In this document: one piece after another, positions 14,887 through 22,056 of the stretch | How positions within the stretch are numbered: position 1 is the stretch's first letter | How the letters are laid out: every line of letters starts with the position of its first letter | Origin: an uncultured Mesocricetibacter sp. | GTDB lineage: Bacteria; Pseudomonadota; Gammaproteobacteria; Enterobacterales; Pasteurellaceae | Length of the DNA: 25,641 nucleotides | Reading direction: 5' to 3' | NCBI GenBank assembly: GCA_905373425.1 | Contig: CAJPST010000006.1 | Location: 1-25,641, forward strand | Program-made: the position numbers and the translations under genes | The notes under the pieces: generated by a model | Database searches by the model: none | Seen by the model: only the letters and a program-made list of their open reading frames with translations | What the model was told of the DNA's origin: nothing

Positions 14887-15885
14887 TTATTTATAGATGG
14901 CATCCTTAGTGTGGAAGCCGTCTTTAATAATGGTATCGTCGATATTGTCTTTGTTGACCGCAATTGGATCTAACAAGTAGGATGGTACATTTTTCAACCC
15001 GTTATTCAGCTCGGCATTGGGCGTTGGTTTTTCATTTTTACCTAATGTCACCGCAATTTCTGCCGCCTTATCAGCCAATTTTGTAATTGGTTTATATACG
15101 GTCATAGTTTGCGTGCCGTCTACAATGCGTTTAATGGCTGCTAAATCGGCATCCTGACCGGAAATAGCCACTTTACCCGATAATCCTTGCGCACTTAATG
15201 CTTGAATAGCACCGCCGGCAGTCGCATCATTAGACGCTACAACCGCATCAATATTATTTTTATTTGCGGTTAGCGCGTTTTCCATAATCTGTAAAGCTTT
15301 TTCCGCCAACCAAGAGTCTACCCATTGATCACCCACCACTTTAATTTTTCCACTATCAATCAAAGGTTGTAGTACTTTCATTTGGCCTTTACGGAAAAGT
15401 TTGGCATTGTTATCAACTGGTGAACCGCCCATTAAGAAATAATTTCCTTCCGGTTTTGCTTCCACCACGCTTTTCGCTTGTAATTCACCCACTTTTTCGT
15501 TATCAAAGGAAACGTAAAAATCAATATCGGCGTTATTAATCAAACGATCGTAAGCCAACACCTTAATACCTTCTTTCTTCGCCTCAGCAATCACATTCCC
15601 CAACACTTCACCGTTAAACGGAATAATTACTAACACATCCACATTACGATTAATCATATTTTCAATTTGGGAAATTTGCGCAGAAGCATCACCGTTTGCG
15701 GATTGAACAAACACTTTTGCTCCCAAGTTTTCTGCTTTTTTCACAAAAATATCGCGGTCTTTCTGCCATCTTTCCAGACGTAAATCGTCAATTGACATAC
15801 CGATAGTTAAATCTTTCGCGGACACCTGCGTGCCAAACAGAGTTAATGCTGCTACAACGGATAATAAAAACGGTTTAAATTTCAT
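14887..15885 (-). CDS. xylF: D-xylose-binding periplasmic protein XylF
   Basis: Periplasmic receptor that delivers D-xylose to XylGH. The 332-residue product (E. coli 330) has a signal peptide of about 23 residues ending QVSA before KDLTIGMS. It is a two-lobed type I sugar-binding protein: DDLRLERWQKDRD near the N-terminus, the VIIPFNGEVLGNVI and AYDRLINNADIDFYVSFDNEKVG segments, VASNDATAGGAIQAL, and GQDADLAAIKRIVDGTQTMTVYKP, all characteristic of XylF. The start at 15885 has GAGGTG 5 bases upstream. It is first in the leftward xylFGH unit, with a CRP site about 130 bases upstream. Confidence 0.97.
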   Translation of the reverse strand: MKFKPFLLSVVAALTLFGTQVSAKDLTIGMSIDDLRLERWQKDRDIFVKKAENLGAKVFVQSANGDASAQISQIENMINRNVDVLVIIPFNGEVLGNVIAEAKKEGIKVLAYDRLINNADIDFYVSFDNEKVGELQAKSVVEAKPEGNYFLMGGSPVDNNAKLFRKGQMKVLQPLIDSGKIKVVGDQWVDSWLAEKALQIMENALTANKNNIDAVVASNDATAGGAIQALSAQGLSGKVAISGQDADLAAIKRIVDGTQTMTVYKPITKLADKAAEIAVTLGKNEKPTPNAELNNGLKNVPSYLLDPIAVNKDNIDDTIIKDGFHTKDAIYK

Positions 15886-15919
15886 AGTGACACCTCGAAT
15901 AGTTAAAGCGAATGGTATT

Positions 15920-15943
15920 CAGAGTTACAATCAATTTACTCTG
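15920..15943. promoter_or_regulatory. Dyad in the xylF leader
   Basis: CAGAGT (15920-15925) and ACTCTG (15938-15943) are inverted, 12 bases apart, 35 bases before the xylF start. It could be an operator half-site pair or an RNA stem. The arms are short, so this is tentative. Confidence 0.25.
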
Positions 15944-16015
15944 TAAACAGTTTCCAAGGTTACAAAGATTTATGCAATTATTAGATCTGACAACGCTATT
16001 ACGTTTTTTGGTTTT

Positions 16016-16031
16016 TGTGATCTGTGCCACA
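16016..16031. promoter_or_regulatory. CRP (cAMP receptor protein) site upstream of xylF
   Basis: TGTGATCTGTGCCACA: the left half is perfect (TGTGA) and the right half has one mismatch to TCACA, with the standard 6-base spacing. It is placed about 130 bases before xylF, consistent with catabolite control of xylFGH. Confidence 0.75.
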
Positions 16032-16074
16032 TAAATCTGTTTTATTTGAACGCCAAAGGCTACATTTAGGATAT

Positions 16075-16101
16075 TAGTAAAAAGATTAAATCTTTTTACT
16101 A
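16075..16101. terminator. 27-base AT-rich palindrome after yrbG
   Basis: TAGTAAAAAGATT and AATCTTTTTACTA flank a single central A. It lies between the yrbG stop and the xylF CRP site. It may act as a terminator for leftward yrbG transcripts. An operator is also possible, since the stem is AT-rich and no separate T run follows. Confidence 0.45.
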
Positions 16102-16210
16102 TAAGAGGTTAAGTCACTTTTAGAAATGATTTCTTGAGGTAAGTTCTTTGTTTTGCCGGTACAATAATGCCTTTATCCATACCTCAGAATTACAACCGGC
16201 AAACACAAAA

Positions 16211-17173
16211 TTAAATCGCTGTTTTGAACAGATAAAAGTTGTAGCCGATATACGCCAGCAAAAGAATGAGACCTTTAACGCGATTAATTTGCCCTTTCTT
16301 GCCAAAACCAAAAACCAATAATAATACTGTTAAGACGGACATTACCGGCATATCGCGCGTAAACACTTCTTGCTCTATCTGCATAGGCGCGATTGCACCG
16401 GCAAGTCCCACGACAGCGAGTGTGTTAAATAGGTTGGAACCGATAATATTGCCTACGGCTAAATCTACTTCATTTTTACGGGCCGCGGCAATAGATGACG
16501 CAAGTTCAGGGAGTGATGTGCCAACTGCCACGATAGTTAAGCCTACCACTAAATCGCTCACGCCAAAGTAATGTGCAATTTCTACTACGCCCCACACCAG
16601 CAACTGCGAACTCCCCATTAATAAAGCTAAACCAATCACGACCCACATCAATGCCTTAGCAAGCGACATATACTCTTGCTCTTGCAATTCTTCTTTTACA
16701 TCATGTACTAAACTATCATCACGATTGCTTAAGCCGGTCCAAATCGTCCAGCCCATATAAATGAAGAAAATACCAAGTAAAATCCACGCATCTAAGCGTA
16801 ATACATCGCCATCCATAATCAAAAAAGCAGAAAGTGCGGTCACAAAAATCAATACTGGCAATTCTTGTTTTAACACCTGTGAATTTACCGCTAACGGTAA
16901 CACCAATGCAGTTAAACCTAAAATTAGCCCAATGTTTGTGATATTTGAGCCGTAAGCGTTACCAAGTGCAATGCCGGGATTGCCATTAAGAGCAGAAAGA
17001 GCCGACACAATCATTTCCGGCGCTGATGTACCAAAACCGATAATCACAATACCAATTAACAACTGCGGCATGCCGAAATGGCGAGCTGTTGCCGCTGCAC
17101 CATCTACAAAACGGTCTGCCGACCAAATTAAAAGCAATAAACCGCCAATGATAGCGAAGATAGGTAACAACAT
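16211..17173 (-). CDS. yrbG: Calcium/sodium antiporter YrbG family
   Basis: Inner-membrane cation exchanger of the CaCA superfamily. The 320 residues (E. coli YrbG 325) form two inverted halves of about five helices, each with the alpha-repeat motif: GFGTSAPEMIVSALSALNGN (about residues 46-65) in the first, and VAVGTSLPELASSIAAARKN in the second. The acidic residues of GTSAPE and GTSLPE are the expected cation ligands. An acidic cytoplasmic loop (DDSLVHDVKEELQEQE) separates the halves. The start at 17173 has AGGAG 4 bases upstream. It sits alone between xylF and xylA, with no obvious functional tie to xylose. Confidence 0.94.
   Translation of the reverse strand: MLLPIFAIIGGLLLLIWSADRFVDGAAATARHFGMPQLLIGIVIIGFGTSAPEMIVSALSALNGNPGIALGNAYGSNITNIGLILGLTALVLPLAVNSQVLKQELPVLIFVTALSAFLIMDGDVLRLDAWILLGIFFIYMGWTIWTGLSNRDDSLVHDVKEELQEQEYMSLAKALMWVVIGLALLMGSSQLLVWGVVEIAHYFGVSDLVVGLTIVAVGTSLPELASSIAAARKNEVDLAVGNIIGSNLFNTLAVVGLAGAIAPMQIEQEVFTRDMPVMSVLTVLLLVFGFGKKGQINRVKGLILLLAYIGYNFYLFKTAI
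16832..16840 (+). repeat. DNA uptake signal sequence, forward core (inside yrbG)
   Basis: Exact AAGTGCGGT inside yrbG, preceded by A. Confidence 0.85.
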
Positions 17174-17534
17174 AAGACTCCTGTAGAGAACTTTGACAAA
17201 CTCGTGTATTGAATTATTGTTCGTATTGCAAACTAAAACAGCAATTGCTGACCCTCATATATTATATGATTTCTTTGGATACTTTAAATACCGTTAGTCA
17301 GAATAGAGCATAAATCCTATTTTCAGCAACTAATCTGAACATGGGAGGCAATTCTTATTATGATGCTAAATACCATGATTATTAACCCATCTAAAATGTC
17401 GCCTCTCATTATTTTTTTGTGATCTGCTTCACAATAATTAATTATCTTAATTACAAAACTAAATAACATAATTGCCTAGTAACGTATTTTCATCAATTAT
17501 GCTGTTGAACTTACTTTATTTAGGAGAGACCGCA
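17174..17534. other. Divergent yrbG/xylA spacer (361 bases, no gene)
   Basis: AT-rich, with no convincing gene. It contains a perfect CRP site (17418-17433) and must hold the xylA and yrbG promoters; I cannot choose between several AT-rich -10 candidates. A 20-codon reading frame at 17360-17422 runs into the CRP site and is unlikely to be real. Confidence 0.6.
17418..17433. promoter_or_regulatory. CRP (cAMP receptor protein) site upstream of xylA
   Basis: TGTGATCTGCTTCACA: both half sites (TGTGA and TCACA) are perfect with 6-base spacing, centred 110 bases before the xylA start. Together with the site before xylF, this indicates catabolite control of xylose use. Confidence 0.88.
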
Positions 17535-18853
17535 ATGACAACCTATTTCGACAAAATTGAAAAAGTAAACTACGAAGGTGCAGATAGCACAAATCCGTTT
17601 GCATTTAAATATTATGATGCCGATAAGGTGATTTTGGGTAAAACCATGGCAGACATTTACGTTTGGCAGTATGTTACTGGCACACTTTCTGCTGGGCTGG
17701 AACGGATATGTTCGGTGGTGCATCACTTGATCGTAGCTGGCAGAAAAACGCTGACCCGTTAGCCGGAGCGAAACAAAAAGCCGAGATTGCCTTCGAATTT
17801 TTCAGTAAGTTAGGCATTCCTTATTACTGTTTTCACGATGTGGATGTTGCTCCGGAAGGTAATTCATTTAAAGAATATCTGAATAATTTCAATACAATTG
17901 TCGATATTCTAGAGCAAAAACAAGCGCAAACCGGTGTAAAACTATTATGGGGCACTGCAAACTGCTTTACCAATCCGCGCTATATGGCTGGCGCATCCAC
18001 TAATCCGAATCCGGAAGTGTTTGCTTGGGCCGCGGCTCAGGTGTTTACGGCGATGAACGCAACCAAACGCTTAGGCGGTGAGAACTATGTATTATGGGGC
18101 GGTCGGGAAGGTTATGAAACTTTGCTTAATACCGACTTAAAACGTGAACGAGACCAAATCGGTCGTTTCATGCAGTTAGTAGTAGAACACAAACATAAAA
18201 TTGGTTTCAACGGCACATTATTAATCGAACCGAAACCACAAGAGCCAACCAAGCATCAATACGATTTCGATGTTGCCACTGTTTATGGTTTCCTAAAACA
18301 ATTCGGTTTAGAAAACGAAATTAAAGTCAACATTGAAGCCAATCACGCTACATTGGCAGGACACACCTTCCAACATGAAATCGCCACTGCAACGGCGCTG
18401 GGCATTTTCGGTTCTATTGATGCCAACCGTGGTGATTTGCAATGTGGTTGGGATACCGACCAATTCCCTAACAGTGTGGAAGAAAACACCTTGGTGATCT
18501 ATGAAATCCTCAAAGCAGGCGGTTTCACCACGGGAGGTTTTAACTTCGATGCTAAAATTCGTCGTCAAAGTATTGATCCGTATGATTTATTCCATGCACA
18601 TATCGGTGCGATTGATGTGCTGGCGCAGTCCTTAATCCGCGCTGCAAAAATGTTGAAAGATAATATATTGCAAAGTGCGGTAGATAAACGCTATGCAGGC
18701 TGGAACACTGAATTTGGCAAAAATATTCTGACCGGAAAATCCTCTCTGGAAGATTTAGCAAAATTTGTCGAAACTTCAGGTATTGTTCCTAAACCGATTT
18801 CCGGCCAACAAGAGTATTTAGAAAATTTGGTAAATAGCTATATTTATCGGTAA
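17535..18853 (+). pseudogene. xylA: xylA, D-xylose isomerase, frameshifted by one base
   Basis: Xylose isomerase converts D-xylose to D-xylulose. Reading starts well at ATG 17535 (AGGAGAG 6 bases upstream): MTTYFDKIEKVNYEGADSTN... as far as GKTMAD. There the frame slips: family members continue H-L-R-(F/L)-A-x-C-Y-W-H-T-F, and the bases after GAC (17652-17654) spell this only if one C is inserted (GAC CAT TTA CGT TTG GCA). As read, translation from 17535 gives 75 residues ending at TAG 17760-17762. Restoring one base gives 439 residues (E. coli 440) with an otherwise intact enzyme, including CFHDVDV (catalytic His/Asp), WGGREGYE, EPKPQEPTKHQYD, NIEANHATLAGH and the metal-binding DANRGD and NFDAK. 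A recent mutation or a sequencing error are both possible. No slippery heptamer for programmed frameshifting is present. Confidence 0.93.
18673..18681 (+). repeat. DNA uptake signal sequence, forward core (inside xylA)
   Basis: Exact AAGTGCGGT, preceded by A, near the 3' end of xylA. Confidence 0.85.
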
Positions 18854-18876
18854 ATATTTACATCACTCGACTAAAC

Positions 18877-18902
18877 TGCCCTCTTTGCCTAAAAAGAGGG
18901 CA
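18877..18902 (+). terminator. Hairpin after xylA
   Basis: TGCCCTCTTT (18877-18886) and AAAGAGGGCA (18893-18902) form a perfect 10-bp stem with a 6-base loop, 24 bases after the xylA stop. Only a short TTT follows, so it is a weak terminator or a processing/stability hairpin between xylA and xylB. Confidence 0.65.
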
Positions 18903-18934
18903 TTTACAACGGGCGTTTATTATCTAAATTTTAT

Positions 18935-18994
18935 AAAAGAGCGGTTACTTTTTTCACTGTTTTGTAAAACTGTTTTAAAACTAACCGCACTTTT
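18935..18994. repeat. Imperfect inverted uptake-signal pair
   Basis: AAAAGAGCGGTTA (18935-18947, one mismatch to the uptake core) and TAACCGCACTTTT (18982-18994, exact core at 18984-18992) are inverted, with 34 bases between. It resembles the USS-pair hairpins at 14829 and 20666 but with one decayed arm. Confidence 0.6.
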
Positions 18995-19067
18995 ATATTT
19001 CAAATAATATGCCAACCCGTTTTTCTTCTTTTTAAGAAACGAGGTAAAACAAAGCCGCTTCCTTTTG

Positions 19068-19100
19068 GTTACTTTTCTGTGCCAAGTAAAGAAAAGTGAC
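19068..19100. repeat. Hairpin, possible interspersed intergenic repeat
   Basis: Bases 19068-19080 pair with 19088-19100 (12 of 13 positions, with one G-T pair and one mismatch) around the loop GCCAAGT. The ACTTTTCTGTGCCAAGTAAAGAAAAGT stretch, spelled here only in part (ACTTTTCTGTGCC), looks like intergenic repeats I have met elsewhere, but I cannot confirm copies: none other is in this window. Confidence 0.45.
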
Positions 19101-19172
19101 AGCAATCGGAAAGCAAAGTATAGTGGCAGAATCGGCTTTCAACTCAAACAGCACAACACAAAAGGAGTTCCC

Positions 19173-20618
19173 ATGTACATCGGTATCGATCTCGGCACAT
19201 CAGGTGTAAAGGTGGTCTTACTTAATGAAGAACAACAAATCATCGCTACAACGCAACAATCATTGCCTATTTCTCGCCCACATCCACTTTGGTCTGAACA
19301 AGATCCGCAAGACTGGTGGCAGGCAACCAATAAAGCAATGCTGGCGTTATCATCTCAGCATGATCTTAGTGCAGTAAAAGCCATTGGCTTAACCGGGCAA
19401 ATGCACGGTGCGACTTTGTTAGATAAACAAGATAACATCCTGCGTCCGGCAATTTTATGGAACGATGGCCGTAGCGCACAGGAATGTGTCGAATTGGAAG
19501 AGCTGGTGCCAAATTCCCGTGAAATTACCGGTAATTTAATGATGCCCGGGTTCACAGCTCCAAAATTCAAATGGGTGGATTCACATGAACCGACCATCGC
19601 GGAGAAAGTCAGTAAAGTATTGCTGCCAAAAGATTATTTGCGTCTACTGATAACAGGGGAATACGCTTCCGATATGTCTGATGCCTCAGGAACGATGTGG
19701 CTGGATGTGGCCAAACGAACTTGGGATAAATCCTTGCTTAACGCTTGTAGGCTGGACGAAAGCAATATGCCACGGTTATTTGAAGGTAATCAAATAACCG
19801 GTTATGTACGCAAAGAATTGGCAAAAAGCTGGAAAATCAATGAAGTGCCGGTTGTCGCGGGTGGCGGTGATAATGCGGCCGGCGCAATCGGAATCGGTCT
19901 ATATCAGGCGGGACAAGCAATGCTCTCACTCGGCACATCAGGCGTGTATTTCGTGGTCAGCGATAAGTTCACTGCCAATCCGCAAAAAGCCGTGCATAGC
20001 TTCTGTCATGCGTTACCAAACCGCTGGCATTTAATGTCGGTAATGCTTAGTGCGGCTTCAGCAGTAGATTGGGCACAAAAATCGCTCGGTATTGCGGATA
20101 TTCCTACACTGTTCCATAAAATCGAAAAAAGTGCGGTCAATTCTGAGGTGATTTTCTTGCCTTATTTATCCGGCGAACGCACACCGCATAACGATGCCTA
20201 CGCTAAAGGTGTATTTTGGGGATTAAGCCATAACGACAACGCCGAAACAATGGCAAAAGCCGTGGTAGAAGGTGTCAGTTTTGCCCTTGCCGAAGGTATT
20301 GATGTGCTACATGAAACAGGCGTAACTGCAGATAATATCGCTCTTATCGGTGGCGGAGCAAAAAGCGCCTATTGGCGTCAGTTACTCGCCGATATCAGCG
20401 GTCGTACCTTTGAATATCGCACCGGTGGCGATGTCGGACCGGCTTTAGGTGCGGCTAAATTGGCACAGATTGCGTTAAATCCGAATGAAGACATAGCCAA
20501 TTTCTGTCAACCGCTATCTCTAGAGGCCGTCTATCAGCCAAACCCAAAACAAACGGCATTCTATGCTGAGAAACGACAAAAATTTGCCGAACTCTATCAA
20601 CGACTGAAAGGGCTATAA
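19173..20618 (+). CDS. xylB: Xylulokinase XylB
   Basis: Cytoplasmic FGGY-family sugar kinase that phosphorylates D-xylulose to xylulose 5-phosphate. I use ATG 19173, with AAAGGAG 5 bases upstream; this gives 481 residues (E. coli 484) starting MYIGIDLGTSGVKVVLL, the first ATP-binding motif. Other landmarks are GLTGQMHGATLLD with the substrate-contacting MHG, LWNDGRS, GGGDNAAGAIG (catalytic Asp of the FGGY fold), LSLGTSGVYFV, PYLSGERTPHNDAYAKG and the adenosine motif IGGGAKSAYWRQLLADI. It lies 319 bases after the frameshifted xylA. The gene itself is intact, so loss of xylose growth, if real, rests on xylA. Confidence 0.96.
   Translation: MYIGIDLGTSGVKVVLLNEEQQIIATTQQSLPISRPHPLWSEQDPQDWWQATNKAMLALSSQHDLSAVKAIGLTGQMHGATLLDKQDNILRPAILWNDGRSAQECVELEELVPNSREITGNLMMPGFTAPKFKWVDSHEPTIAEKVSKVLLPKDYLRLLITGEYASDMSDASGTMWLDVAKRTWDKSLLNACRLDESNMPRLFEGNQITGYVRKELAKSWKINEVPVVAGGGDNAAGAIGIGLYQAGQAMLSLGTSGVYFVVSDKFTANPQKAVHSFCHALPNRWHLMSVMLSAASAVDWAQKSLGIADIPTLFHKIEKSAVNSEVIFLPYLSGERTPHNDAYAKGVFWGLSHNDNAETMAKAVVEGVSFALAEGIDVLHETGVTADNIALIGGGAKSAYWRQLLADISGRTFEYRTGGDVGPALGAAKLAQIALNPNEDIANFCQPLSLEAVYQPNPKQTAFYAEKRQKFAELYQRLKGL
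20129..20137 (+). repeat. DNA uptake signal sequence, forward core (inside xylB)
   Basis: Exact AAGTGCGGT, preceded by A, inside xylB. Confidence 0.85.
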
Positions 20619-20665
20619 TCTAAGCAAACTGTTGTAACCGCCGCAGCGAAAACACATAAAAAACA

Positions 20666-20716
20666 ACCGCACTTTGAGTAAGTTAAATCTAAAAGATTTG
20701 CAGCTCAAAGTGCGGT
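20666..20716. terminator. Inverted uptake-signal pair, bidirectional terminator between xylB and oadB
   Basis: ACCGCACTTTGAG (20666-20678) and CTCAAAGTGCGGT (20704-20716) are perfect 13-base inverted copies. Within the loop a second stem, AAATCT (20685-20690) with AGATTT (20694-20699), makes a nested structure. T-rich sequence follows on the right and A-rich sequence precedes on the left, so it can terminate both convergent genes. Both arms contain the exact uptake core. Confidence 0.9.
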
Positions 20717-20742
20717 TTTGTTTTAGTGCGTTTTTAAATCAA

Positions 20743-22047
20743 TTACAACATGGCAGAAACATATTTTAACATTACACCGGCAGCAATTGCCGAACCAATA
20801 ACACCCGCTACATTCGGCCCCATTGCATGCATCAACAGGAAGTTTTGGTGATCCGCTTCTAAACCCACTTTATTGGAAACCCGTGCTGCCATAGGCACTG
20901 CGGACACTCCGGCGGATCCGATGAGCGGATTGATTTTGTTTTTGCTAAATTTATTCATCAGCTTCGCCATAATCACCCCGCTTGCCGTACCGATGCCGAA
21001 AGCAATCACACCTAGCAGTAAGATCCCGAGAGTTTGTGGTTGCAGGAATTTATCCGCAATTAATTTTGAACCGACAGAAAGCCCAAGAACAATTGTCACG
21101 ATGTTAATTAGCGCATTTTGTGTAGTGTCGCTCAAACGCTCAACTACACCACTAACGCGCATTAAATTCCCTAAGCAGAACATACCCAATAGTGGTGCGG
21201 CGTCAGGCAATAATAATCCGACTAACAACAATAAAATAATCGGAAACATGATTTTTTCACGATTACTTACGGTACGTAGTTGTACCATACGGATTTTACG
21301 CTCTTCCTGTGTGGTTAACATTTTCATAATTGGCGGTTGAATCAACGGAACCAATGCCATATAAGAATAAGCGGCAACAGCAATCGCACCTAATAACTCT
21401 GGGGCGAGTTTACTGGTTAAGTAAATTGCCGTCGGACCGTCAGCCCCACCGATAATTCCGATTGACGCGGCTTGCGGTAAAGTGAAACTGATATAGCCTA
21501 GCCAGTTTAATCCCAATGCTCCCAACACCGTTGCAAAAATACCGAATTGTGCAGCGGCGCCAAGCAATAAGGTTTTGGGATTGGCAATTAACGGACCAAA
21601 ATCCGTCATTGCGCCTACACCCATAAAAATGACTAACGGAGCAATGCCATATCCAATTGCAACTTTATAAAACAATGCCAAAATTCCCGGAGAATACCCC
21701 AAATCGACAGCAATGGACTCCAGTTCTGCAATTTTAGACGGCGTAAAGGCATTAATTGCCGATTTTAAAACCGCAGGATCAGCAACCGTATAAGCCTTCT
21801 GTGCGATAATGGCAATCTGTTCGGGTGTACCGAGGTGCAGTAAATTTTCCAATGCACTCATTGCCATTCCGGCTTCAGGGATATTGGATAATAATCCTCC
21901 AAAACCGATCGGAAGCAGCAATAAGGGTTCAAATTTACGGGCAATAGCAAGCCACAGCAAAACGAGACTGACAAGCAACATTATGCCTTGTCCCAACTCA
22001 AGGTTTGCCGCACCCGACCCGTACCATAAAGATTTAAGACTTTCCAT
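20743..22047 (-). CDS. oadB: Oxaloacetate decarboxylase, beta subunit (Na+ pump) OadB
   Basis: Membrane subunit that decarboxylates carboxybiotin and couples this to Na+ export. The 434 residues are almost wholly hydrophobic helices. Family landmarks are GGADGPTAIYLTSKLAP (the Asp known to be essential in the Klebsiella enzyme), AAYSYMALVPLIQPPIMK, and the C-terminal LMHAMGPNVAGVIGSAIAAG with the essential Asn, Gly and Ser. The start at 22047 has AAGGCGGT about 4 bases upstream and lies 9 bases after the oadA stop. It is last in the leftward oadGAB unit and ends at the USS-pair terminator. Confidence 0.97.
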   Translation of the reverse strand: MESLKSLWYGSGAANLELGQGIMLLVSLVLLWLAIARKFEPLLLLPIGFGGLLSNIPEAGMAMSALENLLHLGTPEQIAIIAQKAYTVADPAVLKSAINAFTPSKIAELESIAVDLGYSPGILALFYKVAIGYGIAPLVIFMGVGAMTDFGPLIANPKTLLLGAAAQFGIFATVLGALGLNWLGYISFTLPQAASIGIIGGADGPTAIYLTSKLAPELLGAIAVAAYSYMALVPLIQPPIMKMLTTQEERKIRMVQLRTVSNREKIMFPIILLLLVGLLLPDAAPLLGMFCLGNLMRVSGVVERLSDTTQNALINIVTIVLGLSVGSKLIADKFLQPQTLGILLLGVIAFGIGTASGVIMAKLMNKFSKNKINPLIGSAGVSAVPMAARVSNKVGLEADHQNFLLMHAMGPNVAGVIGSAIAAGVMLKYVSAML

Positions 22048-22056
22048 ATTACCGCC

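Larger units (their letters stand above)
15886..16210. other. xylF upstream region and yrbG 3' spacer (325 bases, no gene)
   Basis: No coding sequence is seen. It holds, from xylF outward, the leader dyad (15920-15943), a CRP site (16016-16031), a 27-base AT-rich palindrome (16075-16101), and a 9-base inverted repeat, TTTGCCGGT (16152-16160) with ACCGGCAAA (16195-16203), just after the yrbG stop. The last two are candidates for ending yrbG transcription before xylF. Confidence 0.6.
18854..19172. other. xylA-xylB spacer, rich in hairpins (319 bases, no gene)
   Basis: No gene is supported. In order it holds a 10-bp hairpin after xylA (18877-18902), an imperfect uptake-signal pair (18935-18994), a small TTTCTT/AAGAAA hairpin (19022-19039), a 13-bp hairpin (19068-19100), and the xylB ribosome-binding site AAAGGAG (19161-19167). 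The xylB frame stays open upstream to 19065, but that stretch reads through the last hairpin and does not resemble xylulokinase. Confidence 0.65.

Noticed and set aside
16120..16311. A 63-codon minus-strand frame over the end of yrbG.
   Set aside because: It overlaps yrbG in another frame, has no ribosome-binding site and no recognisable product.
17360..17422. A 20-codon reading frame (MMLNTMIIN...) with an upstream GGGAGG, as a xylA leader peptide.
   Set aside because: Its end overlaps the perfect CRP site, so the CRP-activated xylA transcript must start downstream of it; the GGAGG is also 12 bases from the ATG.
17640..17670. Programmed ribosomal frameshift in xylA.
   Set aside because: No slippery heptamer and no obvious downstream stimulatory hairpin; xylose isomerases are not known to use frameshifting. 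A one-base deletion explains it better.
19065..19172. Longer XylB start, adding 36 residues.
   Set aside because: The added residues come from the hairpin repeat and do not resemble the FGGY N-terminus; AAAGGAG places the start at 19173.
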